Shown: positions 7,658-15,918 of the stretch, piece after piece | Layout: every line of letters begins with the position of its first letter | Position numbering within the stretch: the first letter of the stretch is position 1 | Assembly (NCBI RefSeq): GCF_900095285.1 | Contig: NZ_LT607734.1 | Location: 682,001-746,000, forward strand | DNA length: 64,000 nt | Direction of reading: 5' to 3' | Origin: Fusobacterium gastrosuis | Lineage (GTDB): Bacteria > Fusobacteriota > Fusobacteriia > Fusobacteriales > Fusobacteriaceae | Position numbers and translations under genes: made by a program | Notes under the pieces: generated by a model | The model's input: only the letters and a program-made list of their open reading frames with translations | Told to the model about the DNA's origin: nothing | Databases searched by the model: none

Positions 7658-8827
7658 ATGGAAGCGATTATGATGCCGGTTATCGTCTTAGGAATAACTG
7701 GAATTTTAATGGGTCTATTTCTTGCATATGCATCAAAGAAATTTGAAGTGCAAGTTGATCCAAAAGTTGAAGCAATAATGGCTATATTACCTGGAGTAAA
7801 CTGTGGAGGATGTGGATACCCAGGTTGTGCAGGATATGCAACAGGAGTTGTTGAAGAGGGAGTAAGTATGACTTTATGTGCTCCTGGAGGACCTAAAGTA
7901 GCTCAAGCTATTGGAGATATAATGGGAGTGGCAGTAGAAATGCCAGTTAAAAAGAAACCAGAAAAGAAAAAACCAGCTCCTAAGCCAGCAGCTGTAAGTT
8001 CATCTGCACCAGCAATAACAGCACCAAAAGAATTTATAGAAAAGAATAAAAAGTCATTAACATCATATAAAGAAGCATTTGATGCAAAAGATGAAGAAAA
8101 AATGACAAAATTAGAAGAATTAGCTAAGAAAGTAAAAAAAGAAGACTTATTGAAGTACTATGAAGAAATAAAATCAGGAATGATTATACCTGATCCAAAT
8201 GCTCCAGCAGCAGGTGCAGCTGTAGAAGCAATAACAGCACCAAAAGAATTTATAGAAAAGAATAAAAAGTCATTAACATCATATAAAGAAGCATTTGATG
8301 CAAAAGATGAAGAAAAAATGACAAAATTAGAAGAATTGGCTAAGAAAGTAAAAAAAGAAGACTTATTGAAGTACTATGAAGAAATAAAATCAGGTAAATC
8401 AGTGCCAGATCCAGCAACTATGGGTGAAGCAGTTAAAACTACTGTCACAATGATAACTGCAACAAAAGAATTTGTAGAAAAAAATAAAAAGTCATTGACA
8501 TCATACAAAGAAGCATTTGATACAAAAGATGAAGAAAAAATGACAAAATTGGAAGAATTGGCTAAAAAAGTAAAAAGAGAAGATTTATTAAAATGTTATG
8601 AAGAAATAAAGTCAGGTAAATCGGTACCAGATCCAGCAACTATGACAGATGCTATACCAGTGATGGAGAATTCTGCTGAAATAAAAAATGAAGCAAAGGC
8701 TCAAATTGTTGTAAGTGAAACAGCAAAAGAAGAACAAGCTGCAAACTATTGTTCTGTACTTGGAGATGGACTTTGTGTACCTGAACATAATGAAGAAATA
8801 GCTAAAACTTTAGAAAAAGAAGTATAA
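7658..8827 (+). CDS. rnfB: Rnf complex subunit B, atypical: one [4Fe-4S] domain plus three 56-residue repeats, no C-terminal ferredoxin domain
   Basis: RnfB is the ferredoxin-oxidising entry subunit of Rnf. Residues 5-25 form the membrane anchor, followed by a 4Fe-4S domain with Cys49, Cys52, Cys57 and Cys74 in the order CGGCGYPGC...C. Known RnfB proteins then carry two or more ferredoxin clusters of the CxxCxxCxxxCP type; none is visible here. Instead there is a Pro/Lys/Ala linker, then three Lys/Glu-rich helical repeats at residues 119-174, 191-246 and 265-320, and a tail with a Cys pair (CSVLGDGLC). The frame also opens at TTG 7646, but that TTG is part of the TTGGAGG ribosome-binding site, so ATG 7658 was chosen (389 residues). 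It is the last gene of the operon. Confidence 0.9.
   Translation: MEAIMMPVIVLGITGILMGLFLAYASKKFEVQVDPKVEAIMAILPGVNCGGCGYPGCAGYATGVVEEGVSMTLCAPGGPKVAQAIGDIMGVAVEMPVKKKPEKKKPAPKPAAVSSSAPAITAPKEFIEKNKKSLTSYKEAFDAKDEEKMTKLEELAKKVKKEDLLKYYEEIKSGMIIPDPNAPAAGAAVEAITAPKEFIEKNKKSLTSYKEAFDAKDEEKMTKLEELAKKVKKEDLLKYYEEIKSGKSVPDPATMGEAVKTTVTMITATKEFVEKNKKSLTSYKEAFDTKDEEKMTKLEELAKKVKREDLLKCYEEIKSGKSVPDPATMTDAIPVMENSAEIKNEAKAQIVVSETAKEEQAANYCSVLGDGLCVPEHNEEIAKTLEKEV
8012..8179 (+). repeat. rnfB internal repeat 1
   Basis: This 168-bp unit encodes 56 residues starting AITAPKEFIEKNKK. It differs from repeat 2 at two bases only (a TTA/TTG Leu codon and a GGA/GGT Gly codon), both synonymous. Confidence 0.95.
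8228..8395 (+). repeat. rnfB internal repeat 2
   Basis: The second in-frame copy starts 216 bases after the first. Its 56 residues are identical to those of repeat 1. The linker before it is Pro/Ala-rich (PDPNAPAAGAAVE) and the one after it reads KSVPDPATMGEAVK. Confidence 0.95.
8450..8617 (+). repeat. rnfB internal repeat 3 (diverged)
   Basis: The third 56-residue copy has several substitutions (for example APKEFI to ATKEFV, KKEDLLKYYEE to KREDLLKCYEE) and many silent changes. It is therefore older than the split of copies 1 and 2. The linker KSVPDPATM follows both copies 2 and 3. Confidence 0.95.
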
Positions 8828-8837
8828 AAATTATAGA

Positions 8838-8868
8838 AAAATGGAACTGCTTATACAGTTCCATTTTT
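8838..8868 (+). terminator. intrinsic terminator of the rnf operon
   Basis: A 10-bp stem AATGGAACTG/CAGTTCCATT (8840-8849 and 8856-8865) with a six-base loop is followed by T-rich sequence. Confidence 0.8.
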
Positions 8869-8883
8869 ATTATATAAGGAAGT

Positions 8884-8983
8884 TATAAATTTATTGTATT
8901 TCTACATTATCAATTGATAAAATAATAGGAAAGTTTTAGAGTTTTCAGAGCAAAGTTCCTAGCCATTGATAGGAGGAAGTTAG
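8884..8983. repeat. copy A of a two-copy intergenic element with a variable hairpin
   Basis: Three blocks recur in the same order at 23866-23951: TATAAATTTATTGTA (8884-8898), GTTTTCAGAGCAA (8941-8953) and GAAGTTAG (8976-8983). The start-to-start distance of the second and third blocks is 35 bases here and 36 there. Between them is a hairpin, TCCTA/TAGGA at 8957-8974, with a different sequence from the hairpin in the other copy. Both copies lie after a plus-strand terminator and before the 3' end of a minus-strand gene. The function is unknown. Confidence 0.6.
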
Positions 8984-8997
8984 TTAATAAAATTTTT

Positions 8998-9756
8998 TTA
9001 TTTTATTAATTCCTTTAGATTATTAATACAGCTTGTAGGATAAATCTTTAACCTTTCAACATCATCTTTCGTATGAACACCGGTACAAACCATTATTGTT
9101 TCAATTTTAGCATCATAGCCAAGTTTAATATCTGTTTCTAAGTTATCCCCAATTAAGATTAAATCTTCTTTTTTTAAATTATATTCTGTTATTAAAATAT
9201 CCAAAATTATTGGATACGGTTTTCCGATTTTTATACTTTGAATATTTGTTGCATATTCAATCATAGCAACAGCGGAACCATTTCCAGCGTCAAATTTTCC
9301 ATTATTTGGAAGAAGCCTATCTGTATTAGTAGCTATAAATTTTGCACCACTTAAAATATTGTGAATAGCATCTGAATATTTTCTATAATCAGCCTTTCTA
9401 TCTAAGCCAACAAAAACAAAGTCAGCAGCTTCCTGTACAAAATTGAAGCCTTCATCAGCTAAAGCTTCGATTAGCCCATCTTCACCAATAGTAAAACAAT
9501 CTCTTTTAGTAAAATTTTTTGCTGCATATTTTGCCGCAGCTATGGCAGAGGTAAAGAAATCTTCATTTTTTATATTTTTAAAACCAAGATTAAGCATATG
9601 ATCTTTAGCTTGTTTTTTTGTTCTTGTAGCATTATTTGTTAAAAAAATATATGGAATACTTTTTTCTTGTAAATAGTTCACAAATTCTCTTGCTCCATCA
9701 ATATTTTTATTACCACTGTACATTGTTCCATCTAAGTCAATAATATATGTTTTCAT
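8998..9756 (-). CDS. HAD superfamily (subclass IIA, NagD-like) sugar phosphatase
   Basis: The 252-residue protein has all four HAD motifs: DLDGT with nucleophile Asp7 and acid/base Asp9, FLTNNAT (motif II), IGKPYP (motif III Lys) and LIGDNLETDI (motif IV). The large C2 cap between motifs II and III marks subclass IIA, which includes NagD, phosphoglycolate and 4-nitrophenyl phosphatases. It should dephosphorylate small sugar or nucleotide phosphates in the cytoplasm. The start overlaps the stop of the upstream DUF1275 gene by four bases, so the two are probably co-translated. Confidence 0.85.
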   Translation of the reverse strand: MKTYIIDLDGTMYSGNKNIDGAREFVNYLQEKSIPYIFLTNNATRTKKQAKDHMLNLGFKNIKNEDFFTSAIAAAKYAAKNFTKRDCFTIGEDGLIEALADEGFNFVQEAADFVFVGLDRKADYRKYSDAIHNILSGAKFIATNTDRLLPNNGKFDAGNGSAVAMIEYATNIQSIKIGKPYPIILDILITEYNLKKEDLILIGDNLETDIKLGYDAKIETIMVCTGVHTKDDVERLKIYPTSCINNLKELIK

Positions 9757-10460
9757 ATTTCTCCTTTGGTTTTATAAGTTTTAATACTGTTTCTAAAACA
9801 AATTAATGTGATTACAGTAAAAAATGTGGAAAGCCAAATTGTTTTTTCATGCAAAAAAGGACCTAGATAAACGGCAAGGCTAGTACCCAACACAAAAGAT
9901 ATAATCATACAAAAATGGCTAATTGAATTTTTAAGTTTTTGAATATCTTTTGTTCTAAGAAATCTTACAAAATTCAGGCAAGTTTGTTTTAAATGATTGG
10001 TACAAAATCCTGTTGCCATAGTCAAACCTTGAACTTTTTCAAAGCTTACAAATTTTGCTGCCACTATAAATGCTATTGGAAATAGAGTGAACTCAAATGG
10101 CAGTGTTTCTGGGAATAATCCTATTATAAATGTTAAAAAAATAGAAAAAATAAAAAAATGTTGTTCCCATAAGTATTTCTTTTTATATTTTTTTGAAATA
10201 ATCTCAGTGCTTATAAGTCCCAGTGAATAGGTTAAAAATAGAGATAGAGTCTGGAATATTAAAGTTTTATTAAATGTTCCTATTCCAACAGAAAGATATA
10301 CTAAATTTCCTGTTTGAGCATTTACAAATAGATTTCCTCTTACAGTAAATGTGAAACCACCTAAATAACCACAAATAAAAATTAGTGAACAAAAAAGCCA
10401 TAATCTTTCATTTGGAGGGAAACTTGTGTCATTAAAAAATTTTTTTATTGGATTAAACAT
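9753..10460 (-). CDS. DUF1275 (YoaK family) membrane protein
   Basis: A 235-residue membrane protein with about six hydrophobic segments. The stretch GGFTFTVRGNLFVNAQTGNLVYLS near residues 35-58 (the Gly-rich and AQTGN portions) is characteristic of DUF1275/YoaK. The biochemical function of the family is not established; transport has been suggested. It is the first gene of a two-gene unit with the HAD phosphatase (ATGA overlap), so the two may act on a common small molecule, but that is inference from position only. Confidence 0.8.
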   Translation of the reverse strand: MFNPIKKFFNDTSFPPNERLWLFCSLIFICGYLGGFTFTVRGNLFVNAQTGNLVYLSVGIGTFNKTLIFQTLSLFLTYSLGLISTEIISKKYKKKYLWEQHFFIFSIFLTFIIGLFPETLPFEFTLFPIAFIVAAKFVSFEKVQGLTMATGFCTNHLKQTCLNFVRFLRTKDIQKLKNSISHFCMIISFVLGTSLAVYLGPFLHEKTIWLSTFFTVITLICFRNSIKTYKTKGEI

Positions 10461-10589
10461 TATCTCACCTTAGAATAAATAATTAATAATTTAAATTATA
10501 TCATAATTTATACAATAAAGATAAAATAAATATAGAAAAAATTACTGAAATAGTATAATATATGTATATATTTTATTAAGGGGTAGCTT

Positions 10590-11204
10590 ATGGAGAAATA
10601 TTGTATAAAAAATCCGACTTTTTTAAATATTATAGATAAAAATACAAAAAATGGAATAAGCTATGGCTTAACTCAAGAATGGTACAGTGACGATTATCAA
10701 GTTTTGGCGGGTTGCGGTGCTACTGTGGCAACAAGCATTTTGATTTACTATGAGCAGCAAGAAAATTTTAAATTCTTAAAAGTTGAAGATGTGTTACCGA
10801 AAATGGAAGAATTTTGGAAATTTTTACCACCGATAAAAGGAAAAGGAGTAAACTCAACAGAACTCTTTTATAATGGGGTATTAAAATATTTCAAAGATAA
10901 GGGCATAGAAATAAAATACAGTTTTATTGATGTGAATGTAAATAATAAAGTTTCTCTAGAAAAAATTATAGAGTATTTAAAAAAAGAAATTAGAAATGAC
11001 AGGCCTCTTGCTTTTTTAAATTTATGTAATGGTGAAGAACAGAATTTAGATAAATGGCACTGGGTAACAGCCTATGAAATTTTAGAAGAAGAAGGAGCAT
11101 ATTTTCTAAATATATTTGATGATAGAGAGATAAAAAAAATAAATCTTTCTCTATGGTACAATACAATTACTAACAATGGAGGATTTGTTACTTTTTATTT
11201 TTAG
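10590..11204 (+). CDS. papain-like (peptidase C39-like) family protein
   Basis: The 204-residue protein has the features of a C39-like cysteine peptidase fold: GCGATVATSILIYY, with a Cys at about residue 43 at the start of a helix; a WHWVTAYEI segment with the probable active-site His; and FLNIFDD with the third residue of a triad. No signal peptide or transmembrane segment is seen, so it appears cytoplasmic. It is not followed by an ABC domain and is not a bacteriocin exporter. Its substrate is unknown. A TATAAT at 10554-10559 lies upstream, without a clear -35. The gene stands alone. Confidence 0.55.
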   Translation: MEKYCIKNPTFLNIIDKNTKNGISYGLTQEWYSDDYQVLAGCGATVATSILIYYEQQENFKFLKVEDVLPKMEEFWKFLPPIKGKGVNSTELFYNGVLKYFKDKGIEIKYSFIDVNVNNKVSLEKIIEYLKKEIRNDRPLAFLNLCNGEEQNLDKWHWVTAYEILEEEGAYFLNIFDDREIKKINLSLWYNTITNNGGFVTFYF

Positions 11205-11277
11205 ACTTTAATAGAAAAAAAAGAGTCTAATTATGATATAAATAAAATATAAAAATACTATGTATTGTTATAAAAAA

Positions 11278-11298
11278 ATGAAAATATAAAATTTTCAT
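11278..11298 (+). other. short hairpin directly upstream of the OmpA-like gene RBS
   Basis: ATGAAAAT/ATTTTCAT forms an 8-bp stem with a five-base loop, ending a few bases before the GAGGAGG ribosome-binding site. It could stabilise the mRNA 5' end, as leader hairpins of abundant outer-membrane protein messages do. It has no T-run and is not a terminator. Confidence 0.45.
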
Positions 11299-11314
11299 TA
11301 AACGAGGAGGAAAA

Positions 11315-11956
11315 ATGAAAGGAAAAAAAATAGTTTCATCATTACTAATTGCAGCAACTTTAGTAGGATGTACTGCAGCAGATGATTTAGGAGGATTCTC
11401 AGGAAGAACAGGAGGAACTGCAGGTGGAGCAGCTGCAGGAGCTTTAATAGGACAATTAATAGGAAAAGATACTAAATCAACTTTAGTAGGAGCAGGAATA
11501 GGAAGTTTAGTTGGACTTACTTGGGGAGCTTATTTAGACAAACAAGAAGCTGCATTGAAAGATTCATTAAAGGACACACCTGTTCAAGTAGCTAGAGAAG
11601 GAGAAAATCTAAATATCAATTTACCAGGAGGAGTAACTTTTGCAACAGATAGTGCTTCAATAGCTTCAAGTTTTTATAGCTCTTTAAATGAAATTGCAAA
11701 AGTGTTAGTACAATATCCAGAAAGTAAAATTTTAGTAAATGGATATACAGATAGCACAGGTGGAGATGCACATAATCAAGCTTTATCTGAAAGAAGAGCG
11801 GAAAGTGTAGCAAATTATTTAGTTGCACAAGGAGTTTCTTCAAGCAGAATAATAGCTACAGGGTATGGAAAATTGGATCCAATAGCTACAAACACAACTG
11901 AAGCTGGAAAACAAGCAAACAGAAGAGTTGAAGTAAAAATTGTTCCGTTAAATTAA
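11315..11956 (+). CDS. OmpA family outer-membrane lipoprotein with glycine-zipper domain
   Basis: A 213-residue protein. The signal peptide ends in the lipobox LVGC (Cys19), predicting lipid modification. Residues about 30-75 form a Gly/Ala-rich glycine-zipper segment (GGTAGGAAAGALIGQLIG). The C-terminal third is an OmpA/MotB-type peptidoglycan-binding domain with NGYTDSTGG and LSERRAESVANYL followed by ANRRVEVKI. The domain should anchor the outer membrane to peptidoglycan, as in Pal and YiaD-type proteins. It is a single gene with a strong GAGGAGG ribosome-binding site and a bidirectional terminator after it. Confidence 0.9.
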   Translation: MKGKKIVSSLLIAATLVGCTAADDLGGFSGRTGGTAGGAAAGALIGQLIGKDTKSTLVGAGIGSLVGLTWGAYLDKQEAALKDSLKDTPVQVAREGENLNINLPGGVTFATDSASIASSFYSSLNEIAKVLVQYPESKILVNGYTDSTGGDAHNQALSERRAESVANYLVAQGVSSSRIIATGYGKLDPIATNTTEAGKQANRRVEVKIVPLN

Positions 11957-11966
11957 TAATAAAAAA

Positions 11967-12000
11967 ATAGAGATGGTGAAAAATCACCATCTCTGTTTAT
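11967..12000. terminator. bidirectional intrinsic terminator between the OmpA-like gene and ldhA
   Basis: An 11-bp stem AGAGATGGTGA/TCACCATCTCT (11969-11979 and 11984-11994) is flanked by T-rich sequence on the right and A-rich sequence on the left, so it can serve both convergent genes. Confidence 0.85.
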
Positions 12001-13001
12001 TTTTGAGGAACTTCATTTATGAGTTCTTTTCCATCTAAGAAATCTTGAATATTCTGTAATGTAGTTTTAGTAATAGCTTCAACAGCTTCTTCAGTAAAAT
12101 ATGCTTGATGGGATGTAATTAAAACATTGTGGAAAGATAACAATCTTCCTAATATATCGTCTTCAATAACTTGTGTAGATTTATCTTCAAAAAAATAATC
12201 TTCCTCTTCTTCATATACATCAAGTCCAGCAGCTCCAATTTTCTTTTCTTTTAGTCCTTCTACTAGATCAGCTGAGTCAATAAGTGCTCCTCTACCAGTA
12301 TTAACAATCATAACCCCTGGCTTCATCTTTTCTATACTTCTTCGATTAATCATATATTTTGTTTCTGGAGTTAATGGACAATTTAAAGATATTATATTAG
12401 CTTCTTTGTAGAGAGTATCTAAATCAACAAATTCAAATCCAAGCTCTTCTGCGACTTTATAATTAGGATATGGATCATAAGCTATTACTTTAGTACCAAA
12501 TCCTTTTAAAATTTTTATTAATATTTGTGCTATTTTCCCAGCTCCTATAATTCCAACAGTTTTTTGATATAAATCATAGCCAATAAAACCATCAATTGAA
12601 AAATTTCCTTCCCTAGTACGAGCATAAGCCTTATGAATTTTTCTATTCAATGAAAGAATTAAGCCCATTGTATATTCAGCAATAGAGTGAGGAGAATAAG
12701 CTGGAACTCTAACTACCTTAAATCTATTTTTTATATCAGCAAGAGAAATGTTATTAAAACCTGCACATCTCATGGCTAGTAACTTTACTCCATTTTCAGC
12801 CATAATGTCAATAGTAGCTTTATCAATTGTATCATTTGCAAAGGCACAGACAATTTCAAAACCCTTAGTTAAAGAAGCAGTTTCTTCAGAAAGTTTTACT
12901 TTTAAGAAAGTCATATCGAAGTCGTAACCATTTCCATATTTTTTAAAGAAATCTTTATCATAATTTTTAATATCATAAAATAGAATTTTAGTTTTACTCA
13001 T
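11997..13001 (-). CDS. ldhA: D-lactate dehydrogenase (D-2-hydroxyacid dehydrogenase family)
   Basis: A 334-residue NAD-dependent dehydrogenase that reduces pyruvate to D-lactate. The Rossmann motif is GIIGAGKIAQ, and the catalytic triad appears as Arg in NTGRGALID, Glu in AGLDVYEEE and His in LITSHQAYFT. The frame extends 23 codons further upstream, but the ATG at 13001 is preceded by AGGAGG at the right distance and gives the normal N-terminus MSKTKILFYDIK. It is monocistronic and ends at the bidirectional terminator. Other 2-hydroxyacid substrates are possible, but the length and C-terminal loop fit LdhA. Confidence 0.9.
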   Translation of the reverse strand: MSKTKILFYDIKNYDKDFFKKYGNGYDFDMTFLKVKLSEETASLTKGFEIVCAFANDTIDKATIDIMAENGVKLLAMRCAGFNNISLADIKNRFKVVRVPAYSPHSIAEYTMGLILSLNRKIHKAYARTREGNFSIDGFIGYDLYQKTVGIIGAGKIAQILIKILKGFGTKVIAYDPYPNYKVAEELGFEFVDLDTLYKEANIISLNCPLTPETKYMINRRSIEKMKPGVMIVNTGRGALIDSADLVEGLKEKKIGAAGLDVYEEEEDYFFEDKSTQVIEDDILGRLLSFHNVLITSHQAYFTEEAVEAITKTTLQNIQDFLDGKELINEVPQK

Positions 13002-13106
13002 TTTCTCATTCCTCCTAGTATAAAAATAGATTAAAAAAAAGTTAATAATTATATTATTTAATTTTACCACAATTGCATTATTTGTCCAGTTTTTAGAAAT
13101 TAAAAA

Positions 13107-13976
13107 CTACTTCTCAAAAAATTGGACAAGAATTATTCCTAAAAATATCATAAAAATGCCGGCAATAAAGTTAATACTTAATTGTTCATTAAATATAAAA
13201 AGTGCAAATAGAGTTCCAAATACAGATTCTAAAGATAAAATAAGACCGGTTCTATGTGCAGATACATATTTTTGGGAAATATTTTGTAGTAAAAAATTAA
13301 TTAAAGTACAGATAAAAATAAGGTATAACATAGAATATGAGAAAGAAATGTGAATAGTGTTATTTTTTATAAAATAATTAAAAATAAAAGCAAAAGTCCC
13401 TGTTATAAGCATTTGAAAAACTGTTATATTCAAAACATTAAGTTCCAATTTTTTTATTTTTGAAAAAAGTAAAATGTTAAAAGCGAAAGCAAAAGCACAC
13501 AATAAGGTAAAAAAATCACCTACATTAAAATCTAGATGAAAATTAGATAAATCTCTAAAAGAAATTAGAAAAAGTCCAAGAGTTATTAATAGCAATGAAA
13601 GGTTTAAAATTTTATTTAATTTTTTTTTGAAAATAATTAACTCCAATATGGGAACAATAATTGTATATAAAGATGTTATAAAAGATTGCTTAGAAATTGT
13701 AGTATATTGCAAACCATAGGTTTGGAAAGTAAAAGCTAAAAAGATAAAAAGTCCAGCAAGAAAGCCAATAAAAATTTCAAATTTATTAGTTTTTAAAAGT
13801 TGTTTATGAAAAATAAAAGCAAGTATGCAACCTGTTATAAAAAATCGTAAAAAAACAATTTCAAAAGTACTATAAGAATAAATTACATTTTTTATAAAAA
13901 TGTAAGAACTTCCCCTAATTATAGCTAGAATTAAAATAATAAAAGAGAAAATATTTTCTTTTGTTATATTTTTCAT
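13107..13976 (-). CDS. EamA/DMT family transporter
   Basis: A 289-residue protein with about ten hydrophobic helices and the two-fold EamA repeat typical of drug/metabolite transporters of RhaT/YdcZ type. Family features include RGSSYIFIKNVIYSY in helix 1 and SAHRTGLILSLESVFG late in the second repeat. The substrate cannot be assigned. A strong AGGAGG ribosome-binding site precedes the ATG. It is transcribed in the same direction as ldhA, 105 bases upstream of it, without an obvious terminator between them. Confidence 0.8.
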   Translation of the reverse strand: MKNITKENIFSFIILILAIIRGSSYIFIKNVIYSYSTFEIVFLRFFITGCILAFIFHKQLLKTNKFEIFIGFLAGLFIFLAFTFQTYGLQYTTISKQSFITSLYTIIVPILELIIFKKKLNKILNLSLLLITLGLFLISFRDLSNFHLDFNVGDFFTLLCAFAFAFNILLFSKIKKLELNVLNITVFQMLITGTFAFIFNYFIKNNTIHISFSYSMLYLIFICTLINFLLQNISQKYVSAHRTGLILSLESVFGTLFALFIFNEQLSINFIAGIFMIFLGIILVQFFEK

Positions 13977-14117
13977 GAAAACCTCCTTAACTTTTCTTTT
14001 ATTATAACATTTTTTATTTATTTTTAATGAGAATATAAATTCAATTAATTTTAAATTAAAAGTGAAATTAGTAATGAATAAGTAAAAAGGTCTTTATAAA
14101 AATTATTTATAAATTAG

Positions 14118-14146
14118 TTGAAAAAAAATAAAACATCTGCTATATT
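14118..14146 (+). promoter_or_regulatory. promoter of fhs
   Basis: TTGAAA (14118-14123) and TATATT (14141-14146) are separated by 17 bases. The leader of about 90 bases contains the 14-base sequence AATAATTATATAAT twice, at 14156-14169 and 14185-14198. Confidence 0.6.
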
Positions 14147-14244
14147 TTATATAGAAATAATTATATAATTTTTAAAATCATTTTAATAATTATATAATGT
14201 AAATTTATGAAATCAATAATATAATAAAATGGAGGTTTTAAAGT

Positions 14245-15882
14245 ATGACTGATATTCAAATTGCACAAGCAACAAAGATGGAACATATTAATGAAATCGC
14301 AAAAAAAATTGGGTTAACTGAGGATGATATTGAACAATATGGAAAGTATAAGGCTAAAGTTAATTTAGATGTTCTTGAAAAAAGAAAAGATAGACCTGAT
14401 GGTAAATTAATATTAGTAACAGCTATTACACCAACTCCAGCAGGAGAAGGTAAATCAACTGTGACAATAGGGCTTACTCAAGCATTAAATAAAATTGGGA
14501 AATTATCTGCAGCAGCAATAAGAGAACCATCTTTAGGGCCTGTATTTGGAATGAAAGGTGGGGCAGCTGGTGGAGGATATGCTCAAGTTGTGCCTATGGA
14601 AGATATAAATTTACATTTTACTGGAGATTTACACGCAATAGGAGCAGCTCATAATTTAGTTGCAGCTTGTATTGATAATCATTTAAATTCAGGAAATGAA
14701 TTAAGAATAGATATAACTAAAATCAATTGGAAAAGAGTTCTAGATATGAATGATAGAGCTCTTAGAGATATAGTGATTGGACTTGGTGGGAAAGCAAATG
14801 GATATCCAAGACAAACTTCTTTCCAAATAACAGTTGGATCAGAAATAATGGCAATTCTTTGTCTATCTAATTCGATAACTGAATTAAAAGAAAAAATAAA
14901 AAGTATAGTTTTTGCAACATCTCTTGATGGGAAATTGCTAAGAGTTGGAGATTTAAAAATAGAAGGTGCAGTAGCAGCGTTACTGAAAGAAGCTATAAAA
15001 CCTAATTTAGTTCAAACATTAGAACATACACCAGTATTTATACATGGAGGACCATTTGCAAATATAGCTCATGGATGTAACTCTATACTTGCAACAAAAA
15101 TGGCATTAAAATTAACTGATTATGTTGTAACAGAAGCTGGATTTGCAGCTGATTTAGGAGCTGAAAAATTTATAGATATAAAATGTAGATTTGGTGGATT
15201 AACACCTGACGCGGCAGTTATAGTTGCAACTGTAAGAGCTTTAAAACACCACGGAAATGGTGATTTAGTAAAAGGTATGGAAAATTTAGATAAGCATATT
15301 GAAAATATAACTAAAAAATATAAATTGCCTTTAGTTGTAGCAATAAATAAATTTATTACTGATACTGAAGAAGAAACTAAATTTATTGAAGATCATTGTG
15401 CTAAACTTGGAGTAGAAGTATCATTGTGTGAAGTTTGGGCAAAAGGTGGAGAAGGTGGAAAAGATTTAGCTGAAAAAGTTCTAAGAGCTATTGATGGAAA
15501 TACAACTAAATTTGATTATTTCTATTCTTCAGAATTAACAGTAAGAGAAAAGATAGAAAAGATATGTAAAGAAATTTATGGAGCAGATGGAGTTGTATTT
15601 GCACCTGCAACTAAAAAAGTGTTTGATACAATAGCAGCTGAAGGATTCGAACATTTCCCAGTATGTATGTCAAAGACTCAAAAATCTATTTCTGATAACG
15701 CAGCATTACTAGGAAGACCAACTGGATTTAAAGTGACAATAAATGAACTTCGTTTGGCAGTTGGAGCAGGATTTGTAATAGCTATGGCAGGAGATATAAT
15801 TGATATGCCAGGATTACCTAAAAAACCATCAGCTGAAGTTATAGATATTGATGAACATGGGACTATATCAGGATTATTCTAG
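14245..15882 (+). CDS. fhs: formate-tetrahydrofolate ligase
   Basis: The 545-residue enzyme joins formate to tetrahydrofolate using ATP and makes 10-formyl-THF. The P-loop is seen in [16 protein letters not shown] (about residues 61-76), and [21 protein letters not shown] is the diagnostic family segment. Length is slightly below the usual 556 because of a short N-terminus. It supplies C1 units for purine and initiator tRNA formylation, using formate of the kind released in anaerobic fermentation. It is a single gene with its own promoter and a bidirectional terminator. Confidence 0.96.
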   Translation: MTDIQIAQATKMEHINEIAKKIGLTEDDIEQYGKYKAKVNLDVLEKRKDRPDGKLILVTAITPTPAGEGKSTVTIGLTQALNKIGKLSAAAIREPSLGPVFGMKGGAAGGGYAQVVPMEDINLHFTGDLHAIGAAHNLVAACIDNHLNSGNELRIDITKINWKRVLDMNDRALRDIVIGLGGKANGYPRQTSFQITVGSEIMAILCLSNSITELKEKIKSIVFATSLDGKLLRVGDLKIEGAVAALLKEAIKPNLVQTLEHTPVFIHGGPFANIAHGCNSILATKMALKLTDYVVTEAGFAADLGAEKFIDIKCRFGGLTPDAAVIVATVRALKHHGNGDLVKGMENLDKHIENITKKYKLPLVVAINKFITDTEEETKFIEDHCAKLGVEVSLCEVWAKGGEGGKDLAEKVLRAIDGNTTKFDYFYSSELTVREKIEKICKEIYGADGVVFAPATKKVFDTIAAEGFEHFPVCMSKTQKSISDNAALLGRPTGFKVTINELRLAVGAGFVIAMAGDIIDMPGLPKKPSAEVIDIDEHGTISGLF

Positions 15883-15889
15883 GAAAATA

Positions 15890-15918
15890 AAAGTGTTGGC
15901 AAAAGCCAACACTTTTTT
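15890..15918. terminator. bidirectional intrinsic terminator between fhs and the MocR gene
   Basis: The 10-bp stem AAGTGTTGGC/GCCAACACTT has an AAAA loop, with TTTTTT on the right and an A-rich stretch on the left. Confidence 0.85.

Noticed and set aside
11205..11232. TAGACT/AGTCTA stem after the C39-like gene as a terminator
   Set aside because: The stem is six pairs with a long A-rich loop and no T-run follows, so it was not called.
13002..13070. Upstream extension of ldhA
   Set aside because: The extension MVKLNNIIIN... does not match the family, and AGGAGG precedes ATG 13001.
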